A DNA stretch of 5,864 nucleotides from Pseudomonadota bacterium. GTDB taxonomy: Bacteria; Pseudomonadota; Gammaproteobacteria; SZUA-229. Positions 5,847 to 5,864 of the stretch are shown piece by piece; position 1 is the first letter of the stretch; every line of letters starts with the position of its first letter. The position numbers and the translations under genes are program-made. The notes beneath the pieces were generated by a model. The model was not told the origin of the DNA. It saw only the letters and a program-made list of their open reading frames with translations, and made no database searches. Location: assembly GCA_015222915.1 (NCBI GenBank), contig JADFWE010000158.1, forward strand, positions 1 through 5,864, read 5' to 3'.

Positions 5847-5864
5847 TACGCTGCAAACAAAACG

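Larger units (their letters stand above)
5413..5864. other. Non-coding AT-rich region after the barrel gene
   Basis: I find no credible gene in these 452 bases. Only very short frames without ribosome binding sites occur. The region contains several inverted repeats: TTACAGAA/TTCTGTAA (5435-5442 and 5474-5481), CATAACGC/GCGTTATG (5506-5513 and 5525-5532), TACAAAGTGTAAA with an imperfect partner (5554-5566 and 5590-5604), CTATATA/TATATAG (5758-5764 and 5775-5781) and the hairpin at 5821-5846. A possible plus-strand promoter is TTGTAA (5600-5605), 17 bases, TTTATA (5623-5628). It may be a long leader for a gene beyond the window. Confidence 0.55.

Overview
The window looks like a chromosomal segment of a gammaproteobacterium, probably an environmental or uncultured lineage. 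This rests on the protein families present (LapG-type periplasmic cysteine protease, Cache/PAS/HD-GYP signalling protein, Slam-like TPR/beta-barrel outer-membrane protein) and on moderate base composition. No marker gene fixes the species. There is no rRNA, tRNA, CRISPR array or transposase gene.

Layout. (1) Positions 1-260, minus strand: the 5' part of a thioredoxin gene with a WCSPC active site, cut by the window edge. (2) Positions 261-362: a compact divergent promoter region with two facing TATAAT boxes that form an exact 10-bp inverted repeat. (3) Positions 363-880, plus strand: a small cupin protein and a 62-residue two-helix membrane protein, probably co-transcribed. (4) Positions 881-1204: non-coding, occupied by a nested inverted-repeat element with exact 27-bp arms. 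(5) Positions 1205-3989, minus strand: a two-gene operon, a LapG-like protease followed by a 681-residue inner-membrane protein (Cache-like periplasmic domain, PAS, degenerate HD-GYP). (6) Positions 4054-5412, plus strand, diverging from that operon: an outer-membrane protein with N-terminal TPR repeats and a C-terminal beta-barrel of the DUF560/Slam type. (7) Positions 5413-5864: AT-rich and non-coding, with several hairpins.

Working model. The most interesting part is 1205-5412. In the known Lap system, periplasmic LapG cuts a surface adhesin unless the inner-membrane receptor LapD, whose GGDEF and EAL domains are both inactive, binds c-di-GMP and holds LapG. Here the LapG homologue is encoded with an inner-membrane protein of different architecture. 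Its HD-GYP domain keeps the GYP motif but has lost nearly all metal ligands, so it is probably a receptor rather than an enzyme. Next to it, transcribed the other way, is an outer-membrane protein of a type used for surface display. I infer a LapD-like control circuit built from a dead HD-GYP protein. The protease substrate, the adhesin and any secretion system are not in the window.
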